Below are positions 22,716 through 34,832 of a stretch of DNA of 64,000 nt, piece by piece. This DNA comes from Adiantum capillus-veneris (Eukaryota; Streptophyta; Polypodiopsida; Polypodiales; Pteridaceae): positions 80,082,618 through 80,146,617 of the forward strand of contig CM043948.1 in the NCBI GenBank assembly GCA_014529385.2, given 5' to 3'. Each line of letters starts with the position of its first letter. The first letter of the stretch is position 1. Under the pieces are notes generated by a model. That model searched no databases. It saw only the letters and a list, made by a program, of their open reading frames with translations, and was not told the origin of the DNA. The translations under genes and the position numbers were made by a program.

Positions 22716-25080
22716 TGAATGAAAGGGTGGAATTCAAGGATTTAGCTCAAACCGAATTTTTTGCACCGCGTACTCTTAAATTTGTGAAGGGAGGCCATGC
22801 ACATGCATGCACAGGGATTGCAATAGCTCGCTATCTGCTTAATTCCACAAGCACTCAAGTTACTAGGAGAGGGATTGTGGAAGTCGCAAGGTTTTGTGGT
22901 TTAGAAAAACATGATAGCTCGTCTTCTAGAGATATTTGCCATTGCAATTATAATAACTAATTGCAGCTATTTCTTATGCTTCTTCTCAGTTGTACAATTG
23001 GACAAAGTCGGTTACTTGTCCATCACAACCCGGTCAAGCATGTATGGTAAGTCTTGAAAGTTTTTCATGCATGGCATGTGATATCTCAACCGGCTATGAG
23101 CAAAATTGTTGCCTAAATGAATTTTATCATCAAGAGTCTGCAATTATGCATGACAATTTCAGAGTCAAGCACGGCTTGACTACGAAACAGTCTCCATTGG
23201 AAGCATAGCTTCTCCTAGATAACTTAATAGAGTATGCTCATCAACAATTAAAATTTGATGAAAAGGCAAGGCCAAGGGCAATGCTTTAGACTCTCAAGAA
23301 GATCGGCATTTTTCTTTTTTAGTTCCAAATTTTGGGGCATGGCTCCTAGACCGATATACTGAATCAAATGCAATAAAAAAAGTTCATGCTCAATTCATTT
23401 TTGGCAAGACAAATCCAATGGGATTCCACGGGTACATTTTAGTAGTATGGTACATGCCAATAGTATTGAGAAATCCAGGTACGCTTTGTTTTTGCAGCTA
23501 CTGTAGATGTTTTTAAGTTTTTGATCCGGTCTATTACTCGAGAAGGTCGACAAGTGATAGGGCTCATTTCCTTTAAACCTTGCTTAATATGACAATTCCA
23601 TAAGATGCACCATGGTACATCAATTTAACTAGGGAGCAAGGCTCCATACAGGGATTCTTAACACCCGACTTGTGTATTATAATGGCTATTACATTTTTGA
23701 TATCTCCTCCTTGTGCTACCTGGAGGAGGGGGAAAGCAGGGCTTTTAGGAGCACAAATCCATTCAATGGATGCATAATCACTTCAAAGATATTGTAGCTT
23801 TCCAATGTGTAGGCAAATAGGTACGTGAAGTACATTAAGAAAACAATCATGCCACCACATGTTGCGACTTCCGATGCCAAGGACAGTGGTTACAAAAATT
23901 GGTAAGTATGCTACCTTTAAGTTTCAATTTTGAACTTATTTGCTTTTTGAAAGATTTTCTACAATGCCAACTTGACAAGCAAAAGTTGCTTCGATCGAGT
24001 AGAGATTGGTAGTAAGATGAAAGTTGATAGCTAAGCTTCCTGCGCTATCTATTTCGAGATTGGGTAGTCTAAGGATTCTCAATAAGATGTACGCGTTGGC
24101 AAGGCCGATTTTGTTTATGAAAGTTTGACAAGGTTGCCTCTTTTTTTGCTTTGACATGTGTGTCACCAAGAGCACATGTTAGCTATGAGCACTCAGGTTG
24201 CATTTTGTCTCATCTTTTTGATGAACTTAGGCGAAGCAAGGCTTTTTTTCAAGGCATCTTGCATAGACGTTTCCAAAGTTTGGAATATGCTATTAGCATA
24301 CGAACTTCGGAAAACGTGGAACATTGTGTATCTGATCTTCTCTTGGAGGTTGGTGTGACCCAAGCCATGATGGCATGTTGTGTTATGCTTGATTTCTCCG
24401 ATAATTTCTTGCTTAATTGTGTTGATTAAAGTGTGTGTATTTGTGTATGTGTGGCTTTAAGGACAAAAAAATTCCCTTTGATGATTTTGCAAAAGGGCCT
24501 ACCAAGTGGGACCCTTTTTCACTAAAGAGGCCAAAACCCCTTTCGAAGGTCTCTGGCACCCTTGGAGAGGGGATTTCCATGCAAAGGAAAAAAAGTATCG
24601 GGCCATTTCGGTCATACGCAAAAATTTTCTATTTTTGTCAGTTTTTCCAACTCTGATAAGCTAATGATAAGTATATTGAGGTAAGATTTTCAAATTTAAA
24701 ATTTTGACTTTTTTGTCACTTTTGTCCAAATATAGTAAGTTTTGAGGTGCTTGCACCCACCTACATGCAACCGTCTCATCAAAATCTACCCCGTTCTAAA
24801 TTTCCATAAAAATAGCTGCTTGCTCTGAAATTCTAGTGTTCATAAATTTATTCCTAAGTCTAAGGTATGTATGTGTATGCATGTGCATGGTCATGTATGT
24901 GCATGTGTATGTATGTCCATGGATGCTCATAAATGGCCCATATCCATGGATACATCTCTTATAGAATAATTAACTATGAGCATGGGGACACTACATGAGG
25001 TGTATCACCCAAAAGGGTAAAGAGGGACACCTCTAATGGCTAAGTATGAGCTTGTGACACCTCTACTCATTATTTTAACA
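22716..25080. other. Unassigned intergenic sequence
   Basis: There is no domain I recognise on either strand. It holds a degenerate (ATGT)n tract at about 24865-24937 and a few open frames below 95 codons. The phrase gagcaaggctcc(a/g)taca(a/g)gg at about 23634 also occurs at about 3510 inside the LARD-like element, a possible shared repeat. Confidence 0.35.
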
Positions 25081-25137
25081 AGAGGGTGTAAGATAGGGAG
25101 TTATGGGGCTGCTTTGGGCAACAAGGAACCTCCAAAC

Positions 25138-25148
25138 TCTATATAAAG
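25138..25148 (+). promoter_or_regulatory. Candidate TATA box
   Basis: ctctatataaaggg is followed by a pyrimidine-rich start-site-like region (ctcagttttacacacactt) about 25 bp downstream. It lies 740 bp ahead of the basic open frame at 25881 and could be its promoter or the promoter of an old solo LTR. Evidence is positional only. Confidence 0.35.
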
Positions 25149-25323
25149 GGCATTCCCACTCAGTTTTACACACACTTGAACACTCTTGGGAGAAGGGAGC
25201 TCTGTTGCTGTGGCAAACAACTTGGTTACTACCGCATCAAAGCTTTGAGGGATCAATAACTCCAAAGAATTTTTGGGTAATGTAAATCTAATATTTAATC
25301 AAGTTATTATCAACCTCTTCTAT

Positions 25324-25437
25324 CAATTGAAATCCTTTCCAATTGCTACCATATTATTACTCAATTGGAATCTTTTCCAATTACTACCATAGTATTATTC
25401 AATTGGAATCCTTTTCAATTGCTACTGTATTATCAAA
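25324..25437. repeat. Three tandem copies of a 38-bp unit
   Basis: Units start at 25324, 25362 and 25400, each containing caattggaatc(c/t)tttccaatt and ctaccatattatta. Each unit holds an inner inverted repeat (aattgg...ccaatt), so each could fold into a small hairpin. Confidence 0.85.
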
Positions 25438-25880
25438 TTTTATACTCTTATTAACCTATCCTCAATTGAAAATCAACAATAATTATACCTATTTTATGGT
25501 AATTTCTCTACATTACAAAGTAATGAAGGTCTCATTACTCGATTACATAATCAATTGTGTTGACTGCATGCACAATTCTTCATCAATGTAACCTAAATGA
25601 TCGCAGGAATTAGCTAATCATATTCAAGAATTTTGTCCAACTAAAATGATGGATTGTTCTTGCAATTAGATATTAGTGCTTAATCATGTGATTACTGTAT
25701 GGGTTATAATGCATGTTTATCATAATATTATGGAAGGAATAAGCAAGCATATGTTTTGGTTTGATATGTGGAATAACCATATATGTTTTTGAATTAAAAC
25801 ACGTATAATCATTTACCCTACTTCCATTGGATTCTTATAGTTTAGCTTACAACTTTCAAGTTAAGTATCTAGTAGTGGGA

Positions 25881-26018
25881 ATGGCACCCAAGAGAACTCG
25901 CCATGGTGGATCACACGATCAAAAAGCCGGAACCAGTGATGGTAAAGGAAAAGGAAAGGCCCCAATGAATGAGGATATGCCACTTATCCCACAAAGTGAT
26001 GTTATTGCTCATGAACAG
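25881..26018 (+). CDS. Candidate small basic exon, function unknown
   Basis: The 46-codon segment begins with a good plant-type start context (gggaATGGC) and translates MAPKRTRHGG..., a Gly/Lys-rich GKGKGKAP stretch, and ends ...VIAHEQ at CAG followed by GTAGGA, a plausible splice donor. A TATA box lies at 25138 and a possible 5' donor (gggtaatg) near 25276, consistent with a non-coding first exon. I do not recognise the protein; a basic unstructured N terminus of this sort occurs in nuclear proteins and in some retroelement gags. No downstream exon is evident before the Gypsy array interrupts the sequence at 26995. Confidence 0.3.
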
Positions 26019-26336
26019 GTAGGAAATTTATTTTTGGTTCAATACATTATCATGAGTAATTAGGAAGGAGAAAAATCCCTAAATATTGGGTTAGACCTGA
26101 TTTGACTGCATCAATTGAACTTGTTAATTTTCTTTAAGTTGTATTAATATGGAAGGATTATTTAAGGATATACTATTTGAAGTAGGAAAGAAATGTTTGC
26201 CTAGCTAGTAGGAAAACTCTCAAACCTTCTTCATTCAAAATCCTATATCGATATAGTCAAAACGCCCTTTGATATACAGGGAGGAGGGCTTAGCAGAGTG
26301 AACGGTAAAGCAGTGCATATGGGTGCACACATCTTG

Positions 26337-26435
26337 CGGGTTTGTGCCCAGAGTGCAAGATATTGATTGCGGGTTTGTGTCCAGGTTACAAGTTAGCCAC
26401 TACGGGTTTGTGCCCAGATATTGTAGGACAAGCTA
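26337..26435 (+). repeat. Three tandem 33-bp units, in-frame 11-residue repeat
   Basis: Units at 26337, 26370 and 26403 each begin cgggtttgtg(c/t)ccag. In the frame of the small open frame 26323-26514 they translate as three 11-residue repeats beginning CGFVPR, CGFVSR and YGFVPR. Whether the frame is translated is unknown. Confidence 0.7.
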
Positions 26436-26989
26436 TAAACTCTTGCCAAGAGGAGTGAACTCTTGGGGTTGGGATATTTTAATGAAGAAGGGTTGTATGC
26501 TGTTTTCCTTCTAGAAAATATTGTTTTGGTGCCGCTTTGATCATGTTTAAAGCGTTGTTTTAACAAACTTGTGATGGGAACCCCTTTAAAGGAATTTTGT
26601 GTATGAACTGTCATGTGGTAGTAATTAGAAAACAAGCTAAAAAGTGTGAGTGTGGGGTGGAAACTAGGGGCTGGCTCAGGTTTCCATTCAAAGATGGGTG
26701 GTCTTGATTAGTTGAGAAACTCTCCGCTCCTCATTAATAGAAGAGGCAAAACTAGAGACTCATTGTGCCAAGAGTCAAGAAGTCCCAATTGTTTGTGCCT
26801 TTGAAAATTATGGGGAAAAAGGCATTTGGGGTTTCTCTCTTTTGGAAGGTGAGAATTAGGAACGTTAGATTATTGTGTTATTTCATGCTTTCCCTGTGAC
26901 ACAGGGCTAGGAAACCTTTTCAATGGCTCAGACTCAAGTTACTTGGTGACGAGAGTCTGTCCATTAGAAACCTTGTCTATCTTGACTAT
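26436..26989. other. Unassigned sequence up to the Gypsy array
   Basis: No recognisable gene, RNA or repeat. It ends at the pentamer gcttt that flanks the array. Confidence 0.4.
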
Positions 26990-26994
26990 GCTTT

Positions 26995-28584
26995 TGTAAC
27001 ATTTAATGGCCTAATAACTTATTTGTAGCGGAAATTAGCATGAACATAGTGGGCATTTCATTAGAATAGATTCCTAATGAGAATTACAAGAGTGCTTGGG
27101 TGGAGAGAGCAACAAAAAGCATAACACCTAGTTAGATAGCATCAACAATACTTTCAAAAGAGAGAGAAATTAAGCTATTGACAACAGTGGAGGACCTGAT
27201 TTGCATGGAGCCGGTCCCCCCTCCAAAAGGCTTTGTATTATGGTTTCTCCCATCAAGAGAGACATTGTACAATACAATTCTTTGTGTTCCTTCAAGACTA
27301 GCTAGTGCAATGAAGATGGAAGCTTCATACACCAAGCAAAACACTTAATCAAACACAACTTGAATTATCCCCGTTCTCAGACCCAAGACCTCACACACCT
27401 TCGAAGATGGTGAGAGCTAGCAGGGTATGAGAGTAGATTGAGAGGAAGAAGGAGTATCTTACGAGAAAGTTGTACATCTCCTCACATAATCACTCATATT
27501 AGCATAGCTTAGCTTAGTAATTAGCTTGGTAGAGAAGATGAGCATGCATTGTAGCTTGGCTCTTGGTTGGATTTGCATCCACATGCCAAGAGAGTGTTGA
27601 TGTAGGCTTCTATCTCACAAGCTTGGAGTAGGTGATGAGCTCTCCGTTAAAGCTTGGGAGGAGATAGAGTATTCTTGCTTCACACATGGTCAAGTGTGAG
27701 TGTGTGTGTGTCAATGCCAAGAAAAAATCAGCCCCCTCTCTCTCTCTTGGGCGAGTCCTTGTTGCTAATTTGGTCTGGCTTTTGCCTCATTGGACCTCCC
27801 CAAGTCAAACCAATGGGTATTAAGCAGCATAAGTGATAGCCTTCTGACATGTGTCCCCCTTTCCCCTTTCGTGAGAGCTTTAGGTAATTAAATAATTAAA
27901 CTAAACTCTCATTGGACCCCTTTGCCTCCTGGCCAATAGAAATCAGGCAAGCCATGGGGCTTCTGAATGCTCATTGGACCCTTTGGGAGACTGTCCAATA
28001 GTCTTCTAGGAGACTTGATTCTAATTGGTTTCTTTTATTAAATGTTTTTAAATTAATTAAACTACATTTACTCTAGCTTAATTCTCATTGGTCCACTTCA
28101 AGGGTCTTCCAATAGGAATTGGGCACACCTTGTGGGCATCTGGCCTAGGGAGCTGACATGTGTCCCTCATTCCCTTTGTGTAAAGGGAGCCTGTGTGTGT
28201 GTGTGACTTTCTCTCTCATCCCCTACCTTTAGGGCTCGCCCCCTCCCATGTAGGGATGTGCAAAGACTTTTAGGGCACACACAAAGCATCCAATTTTCCC
28301 TAGGGTTGACCTTTGGACACAACCTTTGAATTTTGGAACCTTAGCATTTTGGAAGTCTTAATGGGCTGAACCTTAGGGTCTTTTTAGCCCATTGTTGCAC
28401 ATGGCTGTTTTGTAGATGGCCCCCCGTTTGGATCCCTATTTTCCCTCCTTTGGATCCCTACTGTGGCCGGTCTGCTATCTTAACCAATATTCTAGCTTTT
28501 TCTCCCCTAGCACTTCCCCACATTACATCATCAGTTTAATATGAGAAAATCATTTAGGAGAATTAGATATTGATTATTATGACA
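26995..28584 (-). repeat. LTR 1 (leftmost) of the Gypsy array
   Basis: 1590 bp, tgtaacattt to attatgaca. It carries a private set of variants (for example cttggctcttgg and cccctagcac) not seen in LTRs 2 and 3. Between 27788 and 28113 lie four evenly built cattgg...ccaat hairpins. Confidence 0.92.
27788..28113. promoter_or_regulatory. Cluster of four ATTGG...CCAAT inverted repeats in LTR 1
   Basis: The pairs are at 27788-27815, 27910-27937, 27972-27999 and 28086-28113. Each is cattgg, a loop of about 17 bp, then ccaat, 28 bp in all. The same cluster recurs in LTRs 2 and 3, and two members are in the older LTR at 8681-10490. CCAAT is the known binding core of the NF-Y factor, so the array may be an enhancer; that role is inferred. 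Confidence 0.5.
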
Positions 28585-28597
28585 TTACCTCTCTCTT
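28585..28597 (-). other. Polypurine tract of Gypsy copy 1
   Basis: ttacctctctctt on the plus strand reads aagagagaggtaa on the minus strand, directly before LTR 1. The same tract lies at 36424-36436 for copy 2. Confidence 0.8.
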
Positions 28598-28941
28598 GAA
28601 ATCATAGTCGTCCTCGACTATGGTGTAGAGAAGATAAAGCATATTCATGAGTCCTTTTCTTAGCGGGTAGAGGATCCCTATGTTACCCTACGACATCATT
28701 CCATAATGGATGACTAGTCCATTTGGCGCTTGAGAGCCTGAGGCTGCCGCAAGCATGTCTGCACATCAGTCCTATCAGTCTTCCATACTAGAGTGACAAG
28801 CTCTACTTGGTGTTTGGGAGACGTCGTCTCCACAAACTTGATCTAAGCATGCATACTACTTCATTTTTGTGCACAAATAAAGAAAAGAGAGAGTCTTATA
28901 AGACAAAAATTTTGTTCATTTTTAACATTTTGTACATTTGC
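28598..28941. other. 3' untranslated region of Gypsy copy 1
   Basis: About 340 bp between the chromodomain stop and the polypurine tract with no open frame of note; nearly identical to 36437-36780 in copy 2. Confidence 0.6.
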
Positions 28942-29498
28942 TTACTCTTGGGAAGCATTGTAAGCATTGACAAGGTTTAGGTTATCCTTTAATTGTATGC
29001 CTTGCATCCATCTAGCATCTTCAAAAGGATAATTCTTAAACTTAATAAGATATCGTCGGATAGTCTTACCGCCTCTTAATACCTTGTCGTCATGTCGGAG
29101 AATGGACTCGGGCTGTAGCACCTCCTCTTGGTCCTCGATCTCCGGTGGGTCTTCAATAGTTGGTTCTTGAGGTGGCTCTCCTTTGTAAGGCTTTAATAGG
29201 TTCACATGAAAAGCATTGTGTATGAGCCAATGATTGGGCAACTTAAGTTGATAGGCCATCTCATTGATTCGCCTAAGAATCTGGAAGGGACCATAGTACC
29301 TTTTTGCTAGTTTAGCATAGTACTTTTGGTGGCCCGTAGGATTCTTGCCCGTCGTGTGCCTTAATCGAGCCTTGGGAAACTTTAACAAGACCCAATCGTT
29401 TTCTTTAAAGGCTTGGGATCTTCTGTGCTTGTCAGCAGCAGCCTTTTGCCTTTGCTGTGAGATAGAGATAGCATCCTTAATCTTTTGAAAATATTCTT

Positions 29499-30154
29499 GT
29501 AGGTCTCAACTATACTCATCTGCAGCGAAGATCTTCCCATGTACCTTAAGTAGCGAGGGACTTTTTGATCTTCCCTCAATTACCTCGAAAAGTGCTTTTC
29601 CCGTGGAAGTATGTACAGTGTTATTGTAAGCATACTCCATTAAGGGTAAGTACTTCTCCCATTGGGATCTTTGATCTACTTCCGTTACATAGGCTTTTAG
29701 TAGATCGAGAATAGTTAGGTTAACTATTTCACTTTGGCCATCCGTTTGTGGATGATAGGTCGAAGAGAAGTTTAGCCTTGTCCCTAAATTCTTAAAGAGA
29801 CCCTTCCAGAAATTACTGGTCATTCTAGGATCTCTATCCGACACTATGGACATTGTCAAGCCATGGTACTTGAAAATTTGTGAAATGAAGAGGGTTGCCA
29901 TTTGATGGGCTTTGATAGTATTTTTGACAGGTATAAAATGAGCTTGTTTACTGAACTTGTCTACTATTGTCCATATTCCCGTATTCCCATGGATAGACTT
30001 AGGCAATCCAAAGATAAAATCCAAGGATATGCTTTCCCATGGTGAATTAGGGATTGGCAAGGGTTGAAGCAATCCAAGTTGCTTCCCTCTATCAAATTTT
30101 GTCTTTTGGCATACCACACATTTAGAAACATACTCTTGTATGCTCGCTTTCATG
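29499..30154 (-). repeat. Extra, divergent 656-bp integrase segment, unit 1
   Basis: It starts gtaggtctcaac and ends ctttcatg; exactly 656 bp later the same region begins again (30155-30810). The two units differ at about 29 positions by eye, whereas unit 2 differs from the single segment in copy 2 (from about 37336) at only about five. Each covers the integrase catalytic core including FIFGLPKSIHG and VSDRDPRMTSNFW. The junctions fall at a gtagg microhomology. Because 656 is not a multiple of three, it destroys the frame. Confidence 0.88.
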
Positions 30155-30810
30155 GTAGGTCTCGGCTATACTCATCTGCAGCGAAGATCTTCCCATGTAC
30201 CTTAAGTAGCAAGGGACTTTTTGATCTTCCCTCAATTACCTCGAAAGGTGCTTTTCCTGTGGAAGTATGTAGAGTGTTATTGTAAGCATACTCTACTAAG
30301 GGTAAGTACTTCTCCCATTGGGATCTTTGATCTACTTCCGTTACATAGGCTTTTAGTAGATCGAGAATGGTTAGGTTAGCTATTTCACTTTGGCCATCAG
30401 TTTGTGGATGATAGGCCGAAGAGAAGTTTAGCCTTGTTCCTAAATTCTCAAAGAGACCCTTCCAGAAATTACTGGTCATTCTAGGATCTCTATCCGACAC
30501 TATGGACATTGGCAAGCCATGGTATTTGAAAATTTGTGAAATGAAGAGGGTTTCCATTTGATGGGCTTTGATAGTCTTTTTGACAGGTATAAAATGAGCT
30601 TGTTTACTGAACCTGTCTACTATCTTCCATATTCCCGTATTCCCATGGATAGACTTAGGCAATCCAAAGATAAAATCCATGGATATGCTGTCCCATGGTG
30701 AATTAGGGATTGGCAAGGGTTGAAGCAATCCAGGTTGCTTCCCTCTATCAAATTTTGTCTTTTGACATACCACACATTTGGAAACATACTCTTGTATGTT
30801 CACTTTCATG
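30155..30810 (-). repeat. Native integrase segment, unit 2 of the duplication
   Basis: This unit is continuous with RNase H and the HHCC domain of copy 1 and is almost identical to copy 2, so it is the original segment and unit 1 is the added one. Confidence 0.85.
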
Positions 30811-33800
30811 GTAGGCCAATAGAAGTATGTTTCAATTCCCTTTAAGGTAGACTGAATCCCTCGATGCCCCGCATACGGGGGAGCATGAGATTCATACATT
30901 ACTTTCTCACGTAGTGAGTTAGTAACGCATAGTCTATTGCCATAGAGAGGACAACCATCTTGTAAAGTAAATGGTTCTTCTTTCTTCCCTAATGCAAGGG
31001 CTGAAATCACATCTCTAAAATCGGGATCAATAGCATACTCATCTATCATTGAAGATAGATCATTGTGAGTTGCTATGGAAACCACATTCACTCTCGGTCG
31101 TCTTGAGAGTGCATCGGCTACTTGATTATGCTTGCCAGCAATATGAGCAATATGAAAATGAAATTGCGAAAGGAAATTTGCCCACCTCATTTGTTTGTTG
31201 GAGAGCTTGTTCTGTGTCATGAAGTACTTAAGACTTTGGTGATCCGTTCGCAGAATGAAAGGATTCCCCAATAAATAGTGCTTCCATGAGTCTAAGGCAT
31301 GTAGAACTGCAAGGAGTTCCTTTTCGTATATGCCTAGAGGTTGCTCAATAGGGTCGAGCCTTCGACTCTCATAGCCTATGGCGTGCCCTTCTTGGAGCAA
31401 AACAGCTCCAAGGCAATCACCACAACCATCGCATTGGACCTCAAATGGTTTTGAGAGATCCGGTAGTGTAAGCACAGGTTGAGAGATAAGCTTTTCTTTA
31501 AGCTTTTCGAAAGCATTGTTCTCCTTAGCAGACCATGTATACCTAACACTTTTCTTTGTTAGGTCATGTAATGGTCCCGCAATTTGTGAGAACTTTTCTA
31601 TGAAGCGCTATAGTATGCACACATACCTATGAAGCTTCTTAGTTCATGAACATTCCTTGGTTTAGGCCATCCTTTTATTACCTCTAACTTGGATGGATCC
31701 ATTTGGATGCCATCTTGAGAGATAATGTGACTTAAATACTGAATCTCTTGCAAGAAAAATTCACTTTTCTTTCGATTAACATAAAGTTTATTCTCTCTTA
31801 AAACTTGAAATATTACCTGGAGGTGTTGCTTGTGTTCCTCCAATGAATTAGAGTAGATGATAATATCATCAAAGAACACTCCAGTGAAGGTTTGATGAGG
31901 CCTGAACAACTTCTCCATCAAGCGGTTGAATGTGGCTGGTGCATTGGTCAAGCCAAAAGGCATGACAATGTATTCGTAAAGACCAAATGTAGTACAAAAT
32001 GCGGTCTTTACAATGTCTTGATCAACTATCCTTATTTGATGATAGCCACTTTTTAGGTCAATCCTATTGAAGTAGGTCGATCCTTGTAGCTTATCAAATA
32101 GGTCTTCTAACCATGCCCTTCTCAACTAACTCATGCACTTGCCGCATAATCTCCTCTTGTTGAGCTTGAGAAACTCTATAAGGAGGTTTGTTAGGCGGTG
32201 AACTTCCTGGAAGAATTTCAATTGCATTGTCATCATTACCTCATTTAGGAGGTAGCTCACAAGGGATGTCGTCAATAAAAACATCTTGAAACCCCTTGCG
32301 AAAATTGGATAACTCTAATTCCTTTTGGTTGCTTTTATTTTCTTTTTCTAAAGCATTAGGTTCATTTTGAGAGTCTTTAACAAAAATCATGTACACGGAA
32401 ATAGAGCTCTTTATTGACTTGTTGAAAGCTGGTGTATGTACAATAGGGATGGTGTTACCCATTTCCTTAGCATCTATATACATGTCTTTTTCCCTGAACT
32501 TAAAGGAGATTCTCCTTTCAGGAAATTTAACATCGGCAGCAGGGCGGTCAAACCATGGTGCCCCTAGGATTACATCCTCATGCTTGAGAGGAGAGATAAA
32601 GAAGTCCTGTTTGTCCACATAGCCTTGGACATGAAGCCTGAATTTCCCAATTAAGGGAGTGACTGAAGCTTCTTGCCCCTTGAAGGCATTGTCTGCGGGT
32701 AGGACATCTCCCATATCGTAGGATTGTATTCCTAGCTTGGTGGCCAACTCTATAGATATAAAATTGTGAGTAGAACCAGGGTCAAAGAGAATAAAAGCAT
32801 CATGTTCTCTTACCTTTCCCCAAGCATGGCATAGAGGAGATCCTTTGTGGTGAGTTTGGTGAGTCTCCTCCTCTTGGATTTCAACCAAGGAAGCTCTAGG
32901 AGGATCTTCGCGGTTGTTCTTTTGGGGACAAGCGCGGTATGCATGCCCTTGTTCGCTGGATTTGAAACACCGGTTATCCTTACGATAACGCTCAAGCTCT
33001 TCAGGAGAGAGTGTATTCTTACCTTTGTAAACTCCCTTCTCTTTAGCTTTGTTGGAGTTGCCCTTAGGAGACTTTTGAACATTGTCCTTCCCCTTAGGCT
33101 CATTGGAACCCTTGTTTTCCAGGGGCTTATTATTTTGTTTTGCCCCCGTTTGGAAATTGATTCCAGAGGCGACCATAGTGTGGTGTATTACCGCTGATAT
33201 GGTACGTGGTCTTTGGGAGTTGACATACTCCGCCATTTCTTCGGTTAAGCCCGCACAAAATTGTTGCTTTTGCTCTCCAAAATCCAACCTTTTGAAGACA
33301 GTGGCTTTGAGTGGTAGGTCCCAAAACTTGTCTACATATTTGTGAATGGATTCATTGGGAGAGAGCTTTAAGCTTCGCCATTCGGTGAGTAATTTGTCTT
33401 TGGCATCGGTGGCCAAAAACTGCATCATAATGGAAGCTCTTAAAGCTTTCCATGTTCGTGGAGCTTCAGCGTTGGCTCGTAGACTAGACCACCATTGTCT
33501 GGCGGACTTTTGAAAGTGCATAGCTACATGGCGTACCTTAGAGGACTCCGTGAAGCCCTCATCTCCAAACGCCGCATCGAATTGCTGGATAAAGGCCAAG
33601 ACTTTGTCCGTAGCACCAAAGGTACCATCATAGGTAAGGAAAGAGATGCTCTTCCCTCCCTCTTTGAATTTCTTCAACTTGGACGACCTCTTCCATGCGG
33701 CATAGGATTTCCTATGGCCTCTTCTTTTTGATGGTTCAAAGGTGGCACTATCTCTTTCTTCAGAGGGTGAAGAATTTGAAGAAGGTGGAGAAGAGGGTGA

Positions 33801-34819
33801 CCTCTTTCTTGCCTTTTTCTTGTCTTGATCTTTGTCATCTTCACCATAGTTTTCATAAGAGGAAGAGGATGAAGAAGATGGAGAAGAGGGTGTCCTCTTT
33901 CTCGCCTTTTTCTTCTCTTGATTTTTATCATCCCTCTTTGAATTGTGGTGAGTAGAAGAATACGATGGTCGTCTCCGCTTTGGTGGTGATGGAGAGCGTT
34001 TAGCCCGCCGTCTTCGTGGAGCCATCTCCGCCAAGGTGGCGGGAGACTCGCTTCTTTCTCGTTCCTTCGGTGGAGGCTCTTGAGTTCTCCTTTGGGAACG
34101 AGATGCATCATCAAGAAGTAAATTCTTGAGCCCTTCATATGGATTCTCTTCTTCTTCCCAAATCGGAGAGAGACCTCGTTTGGTAGTCTCCCAAGGAGGC
34201 TTCCTAGGTGTTCTCTCGTCATGGTGATGAGCTTGGAGAATCCCGTGAGCACGGAGCTGCCGTTGCACTTCACCTTGGAGAGATGGATTGCCCATGGCTT
34301 ATTGAAGCCTAGAAACAAGATAGTTAACAAGAATTGAAGCATCATTAGTAGGTTGCTCATGAGCAAAATCAAAGTTATCAACATTAATTTCACTCTCTTT
34401 ACTATTGTCAGCCATTCTAACAACTTTTAGGTGTAAACTTTTTAGGTGTACTTTGGCACTTCAAGCCCTAGTTGCTACTCCTCTTTACCCCTTTAGAAAA
34501 AGCACTCAAGCTAGTGTACCCGCGGCTCGAATACCATTAATTGCAAGGAATAGAAGAGAGGGTCTTTCGACACCAAAACAACACCGGCTCCTGTCAAGCT
34601 TCTAATAGCTCAATAGTGGTTAAGCCATAGGCAAGCCCCGTAGGACACCACTATTAAGACCATAGCTCTCGACGGTGATTCCCCGTTAACTGCACGAAGG
34701 CAGGTGCACTGCAAGGGTGAAAAATCCCTATTCTACTTACTCAAAGGCAATTAATAATACCAACCATTTGTAGCTAGCTTGAGGACCTCCCTTCTTGAGC
34801 AAGAAAAGAGAAACCTTGA

Positions 34820-34831
34820 GCTCTGATACCA
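34820..34831 (-). other. Primer binding site of Gypsy copy 1
   Basis: gctctgatacca, the reverse complement of the Met-tRNA primer site, lies one base before LTR 2. Confidence 0.9.
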
Positions 34832-34832
34832 A

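Larger units (their letters stand above)
28942..34415 (-). pseudogene. Gypsy gag-pol, copy 1 (left), multiply broken
   Basis: Gag starts at ATG 34415 (MADNSKES) and has an early stop at about 34300 (CAA to TAA against copy 2). The long frame 34295-32241 then covers a Ser/Arg-rich linker, gag core, a knuckle whose second cysteine is serine (CFKSSEQGHAYRAC) and a protease with FILFDPGSTHNF intact, ending at a CGA-to-TGA stop near 32240. Reverse transcriptase (32125-31598) keeps FFDDIIIYS but lacks about 130 bp that encode its N-terminal part (SPVLLVQKKDG in copy 2). A 1-bp deletion near 31600 breaks the link to RNase H. RNase H and integrase follow (31475-30150), then an extra 656-bp integrase segment, then the GPF module and chromodomain (29388-28942). 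Confidence 0.92.

Noticed and set aside
22345-22737. 130-codon open frame rich in Tyr-Ile repeats
   Set aside because: It is the translation of the TA microsatellite; no start context or domain.
25324-25437. Evenly spaced 38-bp repeats resembling a short CRISPR array
   Set aside because: Units abut without unique spacers, and the context is a plant genome.
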